A program made the position numbers and the translations under genes. The notes below the pieces were generated by a model. It saw only the letters and a program-made list of their open reading frames with translations. It had not been told where the DNA came from and ran no database searches. Positions 1 through 6,923 of a stretch of DNA of 11,235 bases are shown here, piece by piece; the stretch's first letter is position 1; every line of letters begins with the position of its first letter. Origin of the DNA: Bacteroidota bacterium (GTDB taxonomy: Bacteria; Bacteroidota; Bacteroidia; Bacteroidales; VadinHA17); contig JAKLFN010000058.1 in the NCBI GenBank assembly GCA_022711195.1, positions 1 to 11,235 on the forward strand. Direction: 5' to 3'.

Positions 1-191
1 TAAAATCATGTTTAACATTGAAAAAATTTATTTCCGTACATAAATGAAATTTAATATGATGCCAGGTATTTATTTGATTTCCTTGATTAGACCACCGTCA
101 TAAAATCTTATGCTCTACGAGCAAATAATGAGATCTTCATATCAGAAATGCTTGTAATGGCGTACTCAATTATCCCCGGGTACATCTGAAC
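1..191. repeat. Repeat copy 1 (left end outside window)
   Basis: This is the first of two copies of a non-coding repeat. Bases 1-77 are identical to 358-434. Bases 78-90 match 435-447 with three differences. After a divergent stretch, the block around the mini-hairpin GCTCTACGAGC (112-122) through GGGTAC...TGAAC (ends 191) matches 520-599 with many substitutions. The copy is about 50 bases shorter than copy 2 because it lacks the segment carrying CCTCTACGAGG. No open frame of meaningful length runs through it on either strand. The left limit is unknown because the window starts inside the repeat. Confidence 0.8.
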
Positions 192-215
192 GACGTATAA
201 AATAACAGGAACAAT

Positions 216-242
216 CAACCACAACAATTACGTGGTTGTTTT
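216..242 (+). terminator. Possible rho-independent terminator
   Basis: A perfect 7-bp stem CAACCAC (216-222) / GTGGTTG (232-238) with a 9-base loop is followed by a short T-rich run. No gene ending just upstream can be recognised, so it may instead be part of the repeat region. The weak T tract keeps confidence low. Confidence 0.35.
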
Positions 243-337
243 GATTTGTTTTACCACACAGTTTAATCCCCTTGCAGACATTTCGTACCCCGTAGGGGTT
301 ATGGAATTGTAGAATAACAGCAAATTAAATGATTTCA

Positions 338-483
338 TTCCTCGTAGAGGATAAGGATAAAATCATGTTTAACATTGAAAAAATTTATTTCCGTACATAA
401 ATGAAATTTAATATGATGCCAGGTATTTATTTGAATTTTTTGATTAGATGATCGCCTGACAACACCATATCCTCTACGAGGAA
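338..483. repeat. 16-bp perfect inverted repeat enclosing the conserved block
   Basis: Bases 338-353 (TTCCTCGTAGAGGATA) are the exact reverse complement of 468-483. Allowing one mismatch, the match continues for a further two or three bases inward. Each arm also contains its own small hairpin, with 4-bp arms CCTC/GAGG and a GTA or TAC loop. The 114 bases between the arms include the block that is identical in the two repeat copies. Such an arrangement could fold as one long stem or as two separate hairpins. Confidence 0.75.
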
Positions 484-599
484 ATAGAACGGCTAACGAC
501 CTGCTCTATAATATTTTATGTTCTACGAGCAAAAGATGAAATCAGCATATCAGGAATGCCTAGAATGGCGCATACAAAATCCCTGGGTACTAAATGAAC
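358..599. repeat. Repeat copy 2, next to a gene remnant
   Basis: This is the second copy of the repeat at 1-191. Similarity ends at the shared TGAAC (copy 1 at 187-191, here 595-599). Beyond that the two copies have unrelated flanks, and here the flank is the tail of an MmcQ/YjbR gene. The copy carries two mini-hairpins, CCTCTACGAGG (471-481) and GTTCTACGAGC (520-530). The element may begin further left, near 281, because two more hairpins of the same design (288-298 and 340-350) precede it and the second forms a long inverted repeat with 468-483. A MITE/REP-like mobile or structured element is inferred; no transposase is present here. Confidence 0.75.
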
Positions 600-693
600 C
601 AAAAAACATTGGAACAGTGTGTTTATCGACGGTACTATCCGCGACAGCGAGATCCTCAGCTGGGTAGATCATTCCTATGACCTGGTAAAATAA
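598..693 (+). pseudogene. C-terminal remnant of an MmcQ/YjbR-family protein
   Basis: The frame from 598 to the TAA at 691-693 encodes 31 residues. They begin TKKHWNSVFIDGT and end SWVDHSYDLVK. This matches the C-terminal end of MmcQ/YjbR (DUF419) proteins, whose last part typically reads like NKKHWNTV-x-LDG, then a short acidic helix, then IDHSY-LV. These are roughly 110-120-residue CyaY-like-fold proteins of uncertain function, some thought to bind DNA. Here a TGA at 595-597 lies immediately upstream in frame, and the preceding sequence is repeat copy 2, so about three quarters of the gene is missing. I infer disruption by the repeat, or recombination that left only the tail. The family call rests on pattern memory of a short segment, but the match is distinctive. 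Confidence 0.7.
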
Positions 694-799
694 AACCACA
701 CGTTTTTTCAAGGTTAATTATTCTTAAACAGAGGCAAATCATTTCAAATTGATATTAATTTTTTTAGCTTCGTAATCTCTGATTCATAATTTTACTACC

Positions 800-2008
800 A
801 TGAAAAAAATTCTCCTTCTGCTTGCTGCTGCAGCATATATTTTTATACCTGCAACCGGCCAGAAAAATAATTCACAACCGTTAAAAGCCGAAGAAGGCTA
901 TAAATTCACTCCTGTTATTGACCTGAAGGCAACTTCCGTCAAAAACCAGTCAGCCACCGGAACATGCTGGTGCTTTGCCACAACCTCATTTATTGAGTCG
1001 GAGCTTCTTCGTATGGGAAAAGGAGAATATGATCTCTCAGAAATGTTTATCGTAAGAATGAACTATATCGACAGGCTGAAAGATAATTACCTCCGCCGCG
1101 GGAAGGGTAATCTCGGCCCGGGAAGCCTGGCACACGACTGGATGAGAGTTTTTTCGGAATATGGGATTGTTCCTGATGAAGTTTATAACGGATTGAATTA
1201 CGGCTCCCCTACACATAACCACAGCGAGCTCCAGGAGTTTATAAATGCTGTAGCTGCTGTGCCGGTAACACGACGCAAGGAGAGCAGCCAGTATTATACC
1301 ATTGTCAATTCAATTCTTGACACCTACCTGGGCAAAGTACCTGAAAGTTTCACATATAAAGGTTCATCGTTTACTCCGGGAACATTTGCAGCAAATCTTG
1401 GTATAAATCCCGACGATTATGTCGAAATAACATCTTTCACACATTTCCCCTTCTATACGCAGGGTATACTGGAGGTCCCCGACAACTGGTCGATGGCCCG
1501 CTTTTATAATGTTCCTCTCGATGAACTTATCGAAATAATGGACTATTCATTTAAAAACGGCTATACTGTAAACTGGGATGGCGATGTTAGTGAAAGCGGA
1601 TTTTCCCACCAGAACGGTTTTGCTGTTGTCCCGGTAAACCAGTCTCAGGATCGCGGGCCGATGACTGACAGGCAGCGGCTTGAACGACCTGCAACACAGG
1701 GCCCACAGGGAAATATGCCTGCATCTGTTCCATCACCCGGTCCCGAAATTAATATTACACAGGAAATAAGACAGGCCGGGTATGAAAGTTTTTCAACAAC
1801 CGACGACCATCTCATGCACCTCACAGGTATTGTAAAAGACCAGAACGGAACAAAATATTATAAAACTAAAAACTCATGGGGTACTGATAGAAATGTATTC
1901 GGAGGTTATCTCAACATGTCGGAGAATTTCGTCAGGGCAAAAACCATCTTTATTATGGTCCATAAGAACGCTATTCCGCCGGCTATAAAGACAAAGCTGG
2001 GTATTTAG
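800..2008 (+). CDS. Secreted C1-family cysteine peptidase (PepC/bleomycin hydrolase-like)
   Basis: The product is 402 residues. The first ~21 form a typical signal peptide (MKK, then a leucine/alanine core, cleavage near ATGQ), so it probably acts in the periplasm or outside the cell, unlike cytoplasmic aminopeptidase C. The papain-fold active site is complete: oxyanion Gln50, nucleophile Cys56 in TGTCWCFA, His337 in TTDDHLMHLTG, and Asn358 in KNSWG. The order and spacing fit the C1B (bleomycin hydrolase) branch, though the protein is shorter than the usual ~450 residues. A Gln/Pro/Gly-rich, low-complexity segment at about 280-318 sits between the two halves of the catalytic fold. The gene stands alone: upstream is repeat debris, downstream it converges with a minus-strand gene after 40 bases. 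No convincing promoter was seen; TAGCTTCG at 765-772 is only a near match. Substrate and role are unknown. Confidence 0.88.
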   Translation: MKKILLLLAAAAYIFIPATGQKNNSQPLKAEEGYKFTPVIDLKATSVKNQSATGTCWCFATTSFIESELLRMGKGEYDLSEMFIVRMNYIDRLKDNYLRRGKGNLGPGSLAHDWMRVFSEYGIVPDEVYNGLNYGSPTHNHSELQEFINAVAAVPVTRRKESSQYYTIVNSILDTYLGKVPESFTYKGSSFTPGTFAANLGINPDDYVEITSFTHFPFYTQGILEVPDNWSMARFYNVPLDELIEIMDYSFKNGYTVNWDGDVSESGFSHQNGFAVVPVNQSQDRGPMTDRQRLERPATQGPQGNMPASVPSPGPEINITQEIRQAGYESFSTTDDHLMHLTGIVKDQNGTKYYKTKNSWGTDRNVFGGYLNMSENFVRAKTIFIMVHKNAIPPAIKTKLGI

Positions 2009-2015
2009 TTGTCGC

Positions 2016-2043
2016 GCAGGCCGTTCTTGAACACAAGACCTGC
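2016..2043. terminator. Hairpin between convergent genes
   Basis: In the 40-base gap between two converging genes, GCAGG (2016-2020) pairs with CCTGC (2039-2043). Inside that, TCTTG pairs with CAAGA around an AACA loop, with a 4-base bulge on the left. There is no T tract on either side, so a bidirectional terminator is only an inference from position. Confidence 0.3.
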
Positions 2044-2048
2044 AAGAC

Positions 2049-3038
2049 CTATTCTATTAACAGGTTACATCCTCTTATATCAGAATTATCTATCCTGCCG
2101 AGAACCTCGAAGGAACCATCTGTATGCAGCTTCCCCAGGTCACCGGTTGAGATGAATGAGCATGAATGAATATTTGCCAGGTCGATAATATTTATTCCGC
2201 CGGTAGTCCCTGGCTTTTCCAGTAGTGCCTTGGGATCCTGCGGATCGCGGATAACAATTTTCATCCAGGGGGGGCAATGAAACAGCCCTCCGGCTTTTGA
2301 ATAAGCCTGGCTCAGCAGCTCTGTCATCCCATATTCAGAATGTATTGAACTTACGTTAAAAGCCTTTGTCAGAATCCCGTGAAGCTCATCTCTTGTAATT
2401 TCTTTTCTCCTGCCCTTCATGCCGCCGGTCTCCATAATAATAACATCATGGAGGTCAGACGCATGATTTTCTGCCAGATCAAGCAGGGCAAAGCTGACAC
2501 CCAGCAACAGAATTTTTGCGCCAGCCTGCCTTGCTGATGATATTGAAGAAAGAAGCTGACCGGCATTATCTTTAAAGAATCCGCTCTCCTTAAACCGGCT
2601 TTTCCTTACCAGATGATCTGCCATATATACCAGCGAGGAATTCTGCCTGTCGGTATATGATGGCAGCAGGGCGGCAAAAAAATATTCTTCAGGTGCTCCA
2701 TAAAACCTGCGGAATGTTTCGAGGAAGCTCCTTTCATATAAACCGGTATCTGTTATATAATGCTTTGCCCTCTCATGCCCGGTGGTACCGCTGCTTTCAA
2801 AGATCGTGGCAGGCTTACTGGTTCCGGTTATCACTTCCCGGGTTTTGAAAAAATCAACTGGCATAAAAGGTATGTCTTTCAGAGAATTTACTGAACGTGG
2901 ATCTGTGTTCAGGTTGTCAATGAACTCCTTATAAACCTTGTTGCCTGCATACTGAAAATGGAAGATTTCAAGAGCGCGCCGTGTAAAGACCTCGTCCCCG
3001 TTTATTGAAAAAATGGTTTCGGTAATATCCGGTTTCAT
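2049..3038 (-). CDS. LuxE/PaaK-like acyl-protein synthetase family protein
   Basis: This 329-residue protein resembles the acyl-protein synthetase (LuxE) family, part of the adenylate-forming superfamily with PaaK and acyl-CoA ligases. The superfamily motifs appear in order: the phosphate-binding loop SSGTTG at about 82-87, the SEYGMTE motif at about 235-241, STGDLG near the C terminus, and GRIDNSDIRG at the end, which stands for the hinge region. LPSYTDRQNSSLVYM at about 125-139 is also typical of the phylum's LuxE-like proteins. I chose the ATG at 3036-3038 because it overlaps the TGA of the preceding lipoprotein gene (ATGA, 3035-3038). The longer in-frame start at 3092 would lie deep inside that gene. 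The acyl substrate and acceptor are unknown; there is no luxCD or phenylacetate gene nearby. Bacterial relatives activate fatty or aryl acids as acyl-AMP. Confidence 0.8.
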   Translation of the reverse strand: MKPDITETIFSINGDEVFTRRALEIFHFQYAGNKVYKEFIDNLNTDPRSVNSLKDIPFMPVDFFKTREVITGTSKPATIFESSGTTGHERAKHYITDTGLYERSFLETFRRFYGAPEEYFFAALLPSYTDRQNSSLVYMADHLVRKSRFKESGFFKDNAGQLLSSISSARQAGAKILLLGVSFALLDLAENHASDLHDVIIMETGGMKGRRKEITRDELHGILTKAFNVSSIHSEYGMTELLSQAYSKAGGLFHCPPWMKIVIRDPQDPKALLEKPGTTGGINIIDLANIHSCSFISTGDLGKLHTDGSFEVLGRIDNSDIRGCNLLIE

Positions 3039-3568
3039 TTGCCGGGAAATGTTTTGGAGCCATCGGGCTGGTAAGCCCATTCGAAAGTACATTCTGCATA
3101 ATCACGCGGGTCCATGGCAGTAAAGGATACTGATACTATCCTCAGCTTTGCATAATGCTCACTTGCCGATCTGTACAACCAGACCTGGTTTGGTCTCACA
3201 GGATTTGCCCAATCCTCCCAGTCCGAAACAGAGTGCGCGGTAAGATTATTGAAAGCTGCTTTTGCAGAAGTTTCATCAGCATATTCACCCTGGAGAAAGA
3301 AACCGTTCAGCCCTGCCTCTGTTTGAAGAATGAAAAGTTCCTGTGTATCGTCGAAGTAGATTGTGACGTCGGGTTTGGGCGTTGCCAGCGAAGATGTTAT
3401 TTCTGCCTTTGCGAAGTTGAAACCATTGGTGTAATATAGTTCTGATCCGTAAAGAGTATTTTCAATGGTAACAGTGCCTGTTACAGGTATTTTACCAGCC
3501 TTGCCTGTTTCATCGCATCCACCCGCGATGATAATAAAAGGCAATAATAATATCAGGAGCCTCTTCAT
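3035..3568 (-). CDS. Small putative lipoprotein of unknown function
   Basis: The product has 177 residues. The start MKRLLILLLPF... gives a short basic N terminus, a hydrophobic core and the lipobox AGGC with Cys18, so it should be a lipid-anchored envelope protein. A longer in-frame start at 3652 would add 28 polar residues ahead of the signal peptide and run through an 8-base repeat array, so it was rejected. The mature part is hydrophilic, rich in aromatic residues (for example DWEDWANPVRPNQVWLYRS) and beta-type in character. It does not match a domain I can name. Its TGA overlaps the ATG of the LuxE-like gene, which implies translational coupling. It lies about 110 bases behind pgk on the same strand. 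A TATCTTTG box sits at 3573-3580 (minus strand), too close to the ATG and without a good -33 element, so read-through from pgk is plausible. Confidence 0.7.
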   Translation of the reverse strand: MKRLLILLLPFIIIAGGCDETGKAGKIPVTGTVTIENTLYGSELYYTNGFNFAKAEITSSLATPKPDVTIYFDDTQELFILQTEAGLNGFFLQGEYADETSAKAAFNNLTAHSVSDWEDWANPVRPNQVWLYRSASEHYAKLRIVSVSFTAMDPRDYAECTFEWAYQPDGSKTFPGK

Positions 3569-3642
3569 GCAACAAAGATAACGCAAAAGAGGATATTTTG
3601 TTTTGTTACCTGCTATATCACCAGGCCTCAGGAGCTGCTGCC

Positions 3643-3674
3643 GTCGCACCATCGCACCTTCGCACCGTCACGCC
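3643..3674. repeat. Four-unit 8-base tandem repeat behind pgk
   Basis: Read on the plus strand the units are GTCGCACC, ATCGCACC, TTCGCACC and the degenerate GTCACGCC. On the coding strand of the neighbours they read GGTGCGAx. The array begins three bases after the pgk stop codon and lies between pgk and the lipoprotein gene. It is too short and too GC-rich to be a terminator on its own. Confidence 0.75.
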
Positions 3675-3677
3675 ATT

Positions 3678-4940
3678 TTATTCACCTCGCACAGCAACAA
3701 TGCCCGGAAGCTTCTTGCCCTCCATATATTCAAGCATTGCACCGCCGCCTGTTGATACATAGCTGACCTTATCAGCGAGTCCGTTCTTGTTTATTGCAGC
3801 CACCGAGTCGCCTCCTCCGATAAGTGAGAATGCCCCTTTTGCTGTTGCTTCGGCTATTGCCTTTGCGATCGCTGTTGTCCCTTTTGAGAATTTCTCCATC
3901 TCAAATACACCCATTGGGCCGTTCCACAGAATGGTCTTCGAGTTTTTGATTACTTCGGAGAAATCCCTTATTGTCTTCTCAGCAATATCGAGTCCAAGCC
4001 AGCCTTCAGGAACTGCATCAACGGAAGTAATATTTGTATTTGCCTCATTATCGAACTTATCGGCATTGAGGCTGTCGACCGGAAGATAGAGATTTACATT
4101 CTTCTCTTTTGCTTTCTTTATTATCTGGAGAGCAAGGTCAAGTTTGTCTTCTTCGCACAGCGACTTGCCTATCTGGCCTCCCTGTGCCTTTATGAAGGTG
4201 TAAGTCATCCCGCCTCCGATAATAAGGTTGTCGACCCTGTTAAGCAGGTTTTCGATAAGCAGTATTTTGTCTGAAACCTTTGCTCCTCCCATAATGGCTG
4301 TAAATGGTTTCTGGGCATTATTGAGAACCTTATCCATCGCCTCAAGTTCGCTGTTAATAAGGAATCCGAACATGATCTTGTCTTTAGGGAAGAATTCAGA
4401 AACAACAGCAGTTGTGGCATGTGCCCTGTGTGCTGTCCCAAATGCATCATTGACATATACATCGGCATAGGAAGCAAGAGTTTTTGCCATCTCTTTCTGT
4501 TTTACTTTCAGTGCAGCTTTTGCAGCTTTCTTTTCTTCGTCTGTTGCTGTTTCCGGGAGTATGGGCTTGCCTTCTTCCTCGGGATAGAACCTGACATTTT
4601 CAAGCAGAAGCACTTCGCCCGGCTTCAGTGCTGCCGACATGTTTTTTGCTGTCTCTCCAAGACAGTCGTCGGCAAAGAGAACTTTCATGCCGAGATGTTT
4701 CTCCAGTACCGGCAATACCGGCTTGAGAGAATATTTATCCATCCTGCCCTCAGGTCTTCCAAGGTGCGACATAAGTATGCATGATCCTCCATCGCCTGTT
4801 ATCTTCTTTATCGTACGAAGCGCACCTCTGATACGGGTGTCGTCGGTCACAACAAATGTCTTCTTGTCGAGAGGAACATTGAAATCGACTCTTACTATAG
4901 CCCTGATGCCTTTAAAGCTGAAATCCTGAATCATTTTCAT
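3678..4940 (-). CDS. pgk: Phosphoglycerate kinase
   Basis: This cytoplasmic glycolytic enzyme transfers phosphate from 1,3-bisphosphoglycerate to ADP, giving 3-phosphoglycerate and ATP (reversible in gluconeogenesis). The 420 residues contain the N-terminal signature VRVDFNVP (16-23), SHLGRPEG (58-65), NDAFG (164-168), the MGGAKVSDK hinge region (217-225), WNGPMGVFE (339-347), and the nucleotide-binding GGGDS (375-379) and STGGGA (396-401). It is about 30 residues longer than the E. coli enzyme because of a Lys/Ala/Glu-rich insertion at about 121-155. That insertion is usual for Bacteroidota Pgk as I remember it. The start is the first of two close ATGs (MKM); the second, two codons later, cannot be excluded. 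It is transcribed divergently from tpx and leads a minus-strand unit with the lipoprotein and LuxE-like genes. Confidence 0.97.
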   Translation of the reverse strand: MKMIQDFSFKGIRAIVRVDFNVPLDKKTFVVTDDTRIRGALRTIKKITGDGGSCILMSHLGRPEGRMDKYSLKPVLPVLEKHLGMKVLFADDCLGETAKNMSAALKPGEVLLLENVRFYPEEEGKPILPETATDEEKKAAKAALKVKQKEMAKTLASYADVYVNDAFGTAHRAHATTAVVSEFFPKDKIMFGFLINSELEAMDKVLNNAQKPFTAIMGGAKVSDKILLIENLLNRVDNLIIGGGMTYTFIKAQGGQIGKSLCEEDKLDLALQIIKKAKEKNVNLYLPVDSLNADKFDNEANTNITSVDAVPEGWLGLDIAEKTIRDFSEVIKNSKTILWNGPMGVFEMEKFSKGTTAIAKAIAEATAKGAFSLIGGGDSVAAINKNGLADKVSYVSTGGGAMLEYMEGKKLPGIVAVRGE

Positions 4941-4977
4941 ATTTTAAGTTTTTGGTAAATCATTGTTTTTACTGTTA

Positions 4978-4985
4978 CAAACCTA
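4978..4985 (-). promoter_or_regulatory. Probable pgk promoter -7 box
   Basis: On the minus strand TAGGTTTG is a perfect match to the Bacteroidota -7 consensus TAnnTTTG, about 38 bases upstream of the pgk ATG. That leaves a leader of roughly 30 bases. The matching -33 TTG is not clear. A small palindrome CAGAT-5-ATCTG (4995-5009) lies where an upstream regulator might bind, between the divergent pgk and tpx genes. Confidence 0.45.
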
Positions 4986-5035
4986 ATTATTTTTCAGATA
5001 TATAATCTGTAATAATTGAACCTGAAACCATTTTT

Positions 5036-5071
5036 TTTGTTTACACCATGATAAATGTTTAACTAATTTTG
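5036..5071 (+). promoter_or_regulatory. Possible tpx promoter
   Basis: TAATTTTG (5064-5071) matches the TAnnTTTG -7 box and a TTTG lies at 5036-5039. The 24-base gap is longer than the usual 19-21, and the leader to the ATG at 5083 would be only about six bases. Confidence 0.3.
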
Positions 5072-5082
5072 AAAAAAAAGCT

Positions 5083-5580
5083 ATGGCAAAAATTACTTTC
5101 AAGGGAAATCCCGTAAATACCTCAGGCAGTCTGCCTGCAAAAGGAAGCAAGGCACCTGATTTCACACTTGTAAAATCTGATCTCAGTTCCCTTTCGCTTA
5201 AAGATCTTAAGGGAAACACCCTCATTCTCAACGTTTTTCCGAGTCTCGACACATCTGTGTGTGCTACATCGGTAAGGAAATTCAACCAGCTGGCTGCAGG
5301 GCTCAGGAACACAAAGGTTCTTGCCATTTCGAAAGATCTGCCTTTTGCCCATGGAAGGTTCTGTTCAACCGAAGGCATTACCAATGTTATCACTCTTTCC
5401 GGATTCCGCGATTCGGCTTTCGGGAAAGCCTATGGTGTTGATACAACCGACGGTCCGCTTGCCGGCCTGTATGCCAGGAGCATTATCATTATCAATGAAG
5501 AAGGAAAGGTCATCTATACCGAGCTGGTACCTGAAACAACGCAGGAACCTGATTACGATGCTGCCCTGAAAGCAATTTAA
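5083..5580 (+). CDS. tpx: Thiol peroxidase (atypical 2-Cys peroxiredoxin)
   Basis: Tpx reduces hydrogen peroxide and, in studied members, preferentially alkyl hydroperoxides, using thioredoxin as reductant in the cytoplasm. The 165 residues match the family length (E. coli 168). The peroxidatic cysteine is Cys60 in PSLDTSVCATSV, with the active-site Thr57 three residues before it, and the resolving cysteine is Cys94 in FAHGRFCSTEGI. The 34-residue spacing equals that of the E. coli pair Cys61/Cys95. The N terminus MAKITFKGNPV and the start are typical. It is read divergently from pgk and is followed by a 79-base gap with the promoter of the next gene, so it is probably monocistronic. No OxyR-type site could be recognised. 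Confidence 0.96.
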   Translation: MAKITFKGNPVNTSGSLPAKGSKAPDFTLVKSDLSSLSLKDLKGNTLILNVFPSLDTSVCATSVRKFNQLAAGLRNTKVLAISKDLPFAHGRFCSTEGITNVITLSGFRDSAFGKAYGVDTTDGPLAGLYARSIIIINEEGKVIYTELVPETTQEPDYDAALKAI

Positions 5581-5592
5581 CCTTGTTGTTCA

Positions 5593-5622
5593 TTGCCGGT
5601 TTGCCGTTACTGGTTATATTTG
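5593..5622 (+). promoter_or_regulatory. Promoter of the delta' gene
   Basis: TTG (5593-5595), a 19-base spacer and TATATTTG (5615-5622) form a textbook Bacteroidota -33/-7 promoter. Transcription would start near 5628, giving a leader of about 30 bases before the ATG at 5660. Confidence 0.6.
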
Positions 5623-5659
5623 TCTGCATAAACGGAAGTAACTAAAAAAGCAGGCTTTT

Positions 5660-6847
5660 ATGAATTTTGCCAGCATTCCCGGGCAGCAGGAAACTATTTC
5701 GAAGCTCATCCGTTCAGTCCTTGAACAGCGTGTCAGCCATGCCCAGCTCTTTACAGGGCCGGAAGGCTGCGGATCGCTGGCCCTGGCGCTGGCTTATGCC
5801 AGATATATAAGCTGCGAAAACCGGAGTGATCATGATTCATGCGGGACCTGTAAATCGTGTGTAAAATATGAGAAGATGATACACCCCGATCTTCATTTCG
5901 TATTTCCGGTTATTAAAAAGAAAAAGGAAAAGGAGATCATTGAAAAAAACAGGTCTTATTACTACAATACGGCTGACAGCAAAAAAGAACTGGAGCCTAT
6001 AAGTGATTCTTATCTTGAGGAATGGAGGACACACATAAACAAAAATCCGTTTTTCTCTGTCACAAGCTGGCTCGATTCAATAGAAGCAGGTAATTCACAG
6101 GGACTGATCTTCTCGAGTGAATCTGCAGAGATTATAAGGAAGTTAAGCCTTAAAACATTTGAGTCGGATTATAAGATCATGATTATCTGGCTCCCTGAGA
6201 GGATGCACCCTTTTGCAGCCAACAAGCTGCTGAAAATGATAGAGGAGCCTCCTGAAAAAACTGTTTTCCTCCTTGTTTCCGACGAATCCGATAAAATAAT
6301 TCCTACCATCCGTTCACGCTGCCAGCTGGTAAGAATACCTGCTTTCGGCAAAAACGACATTTCTGCCTGGCTGACAGATAAATTCAAAGCCGACAAAAAA
6401 AGAGCCGACGAAATAGCCGGTCTTTCAAATGGAAATATCATAAGGGCAGTAGAATTATTTGAGAATGAAGACTCATCAAAAATCAATCTTGACAATTTCA
6501 GGAACCTGATGCGTTTTGCCTGGAAGAAAGACGTGATCTCAATATTGTCATGGTCAGAGGAGATGGCTGCCACAGGCCGTGAAGCACAGAAAAGCTTTAT
6601 GTTGTATTCACTGAGGCTCCTTCGCGAAAACCTGATGCTGACCATTGGAGGACTGAAGGAAAAGATAGTATTCCTCGGAGGTGAGGAGGCAGGGTTCTCA
6701 GATAAATTTCACCCTTTTATCAAAGAAGAAAATATCTACTCTCTCACGAGCGAATTCAATCTTGCCCATTCACATATTGAAGCCAACGGCAATGCCAGGA
6801 TAATCTTCCTCGACCTGGGGCTGAAAGTGGCAAGGCTTATCCGCTGA
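5660..6847 (+). CDS. holB: DNA polymerase III subunit delta'
   Basis: This 395-residue protein is the clamp-loader subunit that, with delta and the DnaX (tau/gamma) subunits, opens the beta clamp onto primed DNA at the replication fork. The AAA+ opening SHAQLFTGPEGCGSLALA (about 26-43) is followed by a four-cysteine zinc site (Cys52, 61, 64, 67) and the IRSRC motif with Ser-Arg-Cys at 219-221. SRC carries the arginine finger that delta' supplies to a neighbouring ATPase. The P-loop lysine is replaced by serine (GPEGCGS) and the Walker B acidic pair is missing (IMIIWLPERM), so this subunit should not hydrolyse ATP, as in E. coli delta'. A Lys/Glu-rich insertion follows VFPVIK at about 86-115, common in this phylum. 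It has its own promoter upstream, and ricT follows after its own promoter. Confidence 0.93.
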   Translation: MNFASIPGQQETISKLIRSVLEQRVSHAQLFTGPEGCGSLALALAYARYISCENRSDHDSCGTCKSCVKYEKMIHPDLHFVFPVIKKKKEKEIIEKNRSYYYNTADSKKELEPISDSYLEEWRTHINKNPFFSVTSWLDSIEAGNSQGLIFSSESAEIIRKLSLKTFESDYKIMIIWLPERMHPFAANKLLKMIEEPPEKTVFLLVSDESDKIIPTIRSRCQLVRIPAFGKNDISAWLTDKFKADKKRADEIAGLSNGNIIRAVELFENEDSSKINLDNFRNLMRFAWKKDVISILSWSEEMAATGREAQKSFMLYSLRLLRENLMLTIGGLKEKIVFLGGEEAGFSDKFHPFIKEENIYSLTSEFNLAHSHIEANGNARIIFLDLGLKVARLIR

Positions 6848-6862
6848 ACCTCCGTCACAAGG

Positions 6863-6893
6863 TTGAAATTGATCCTTTTATTCACTATTTTTG
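6863..6893 (+). promoter_or_regulatory. Promoter of ricT, fixing its start codon
   Basis: TTG (6863-6865), a 20-base spacer and TATTTTTG (6886-6893) match the phylum consensus TTG/TAnnTTTG exactly. Transcription should begin near 6899. The upstream TTG at 6891 that would lengthen ricT lies inside the -7 box, so the ATG at 6924 must be the start if this promoter is used. Confidence 0.6.
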
Positions 6894-6923
6894 CCGTTTG
6901 AATACTGGAACCACATATCTTTT

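Noticed and set aside
15..50. Eleven-codon frame (MFNIEKIYFRT) as a small protein gene
   Set aside because: It lies in both identical blocks, so its conservation is explained by the DNA identity; there is no ribosome-binding evidence. Not listed as a gene.
1..599. CRISPR array suggested by repeated segments
   Set aside because: There are only two long diverged copies plus short hairpins; no regular repeat-spacer spacing and no cas genes nearby.
3039..3092. Longer start for the LuxE-like gene
   Set aside because: It lies inside the lipoprotein gene; the ATGA overlap and family N terminus favour 3038.
3573..3580. Promoter for the lipoprotein gene (TATCTTTG, minus strand)
   Set aside because: No -33 TTG at the right distance, and transcription would start at or inside the start codon.
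3569..3652. Longer start for the lipoprotein (adding 28 residues)
   Set aside because: It would bury the signal peptide behind a polar extension and run through the 8-base repeats; the ATG at 3568 gives a proper lipoprotein signal.
4205..4784. Long open frames inside pgk on both strands
   Set aside because: They overlap a fully conserved pgk in other frames and show no domain or signal; they are coding shadows. The same holds for antisense frames across tpx, holB, ricT, trmB and mrp.
5606..5642. GTTACT/AGTAAC inverted repeat around the delta' promoter as an operator
   Set aside because: Six-base arms 25 bases apart are expected by chance at this composition; no supporting second site.
5660..6847. 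DnaX (tau/gamma) rather than delta'
   Set aside because: The P-loop lysine and Walker B acids are missing and the protein is too short for DnaX; the SRC motif with degenerate ATP site fits delta'.
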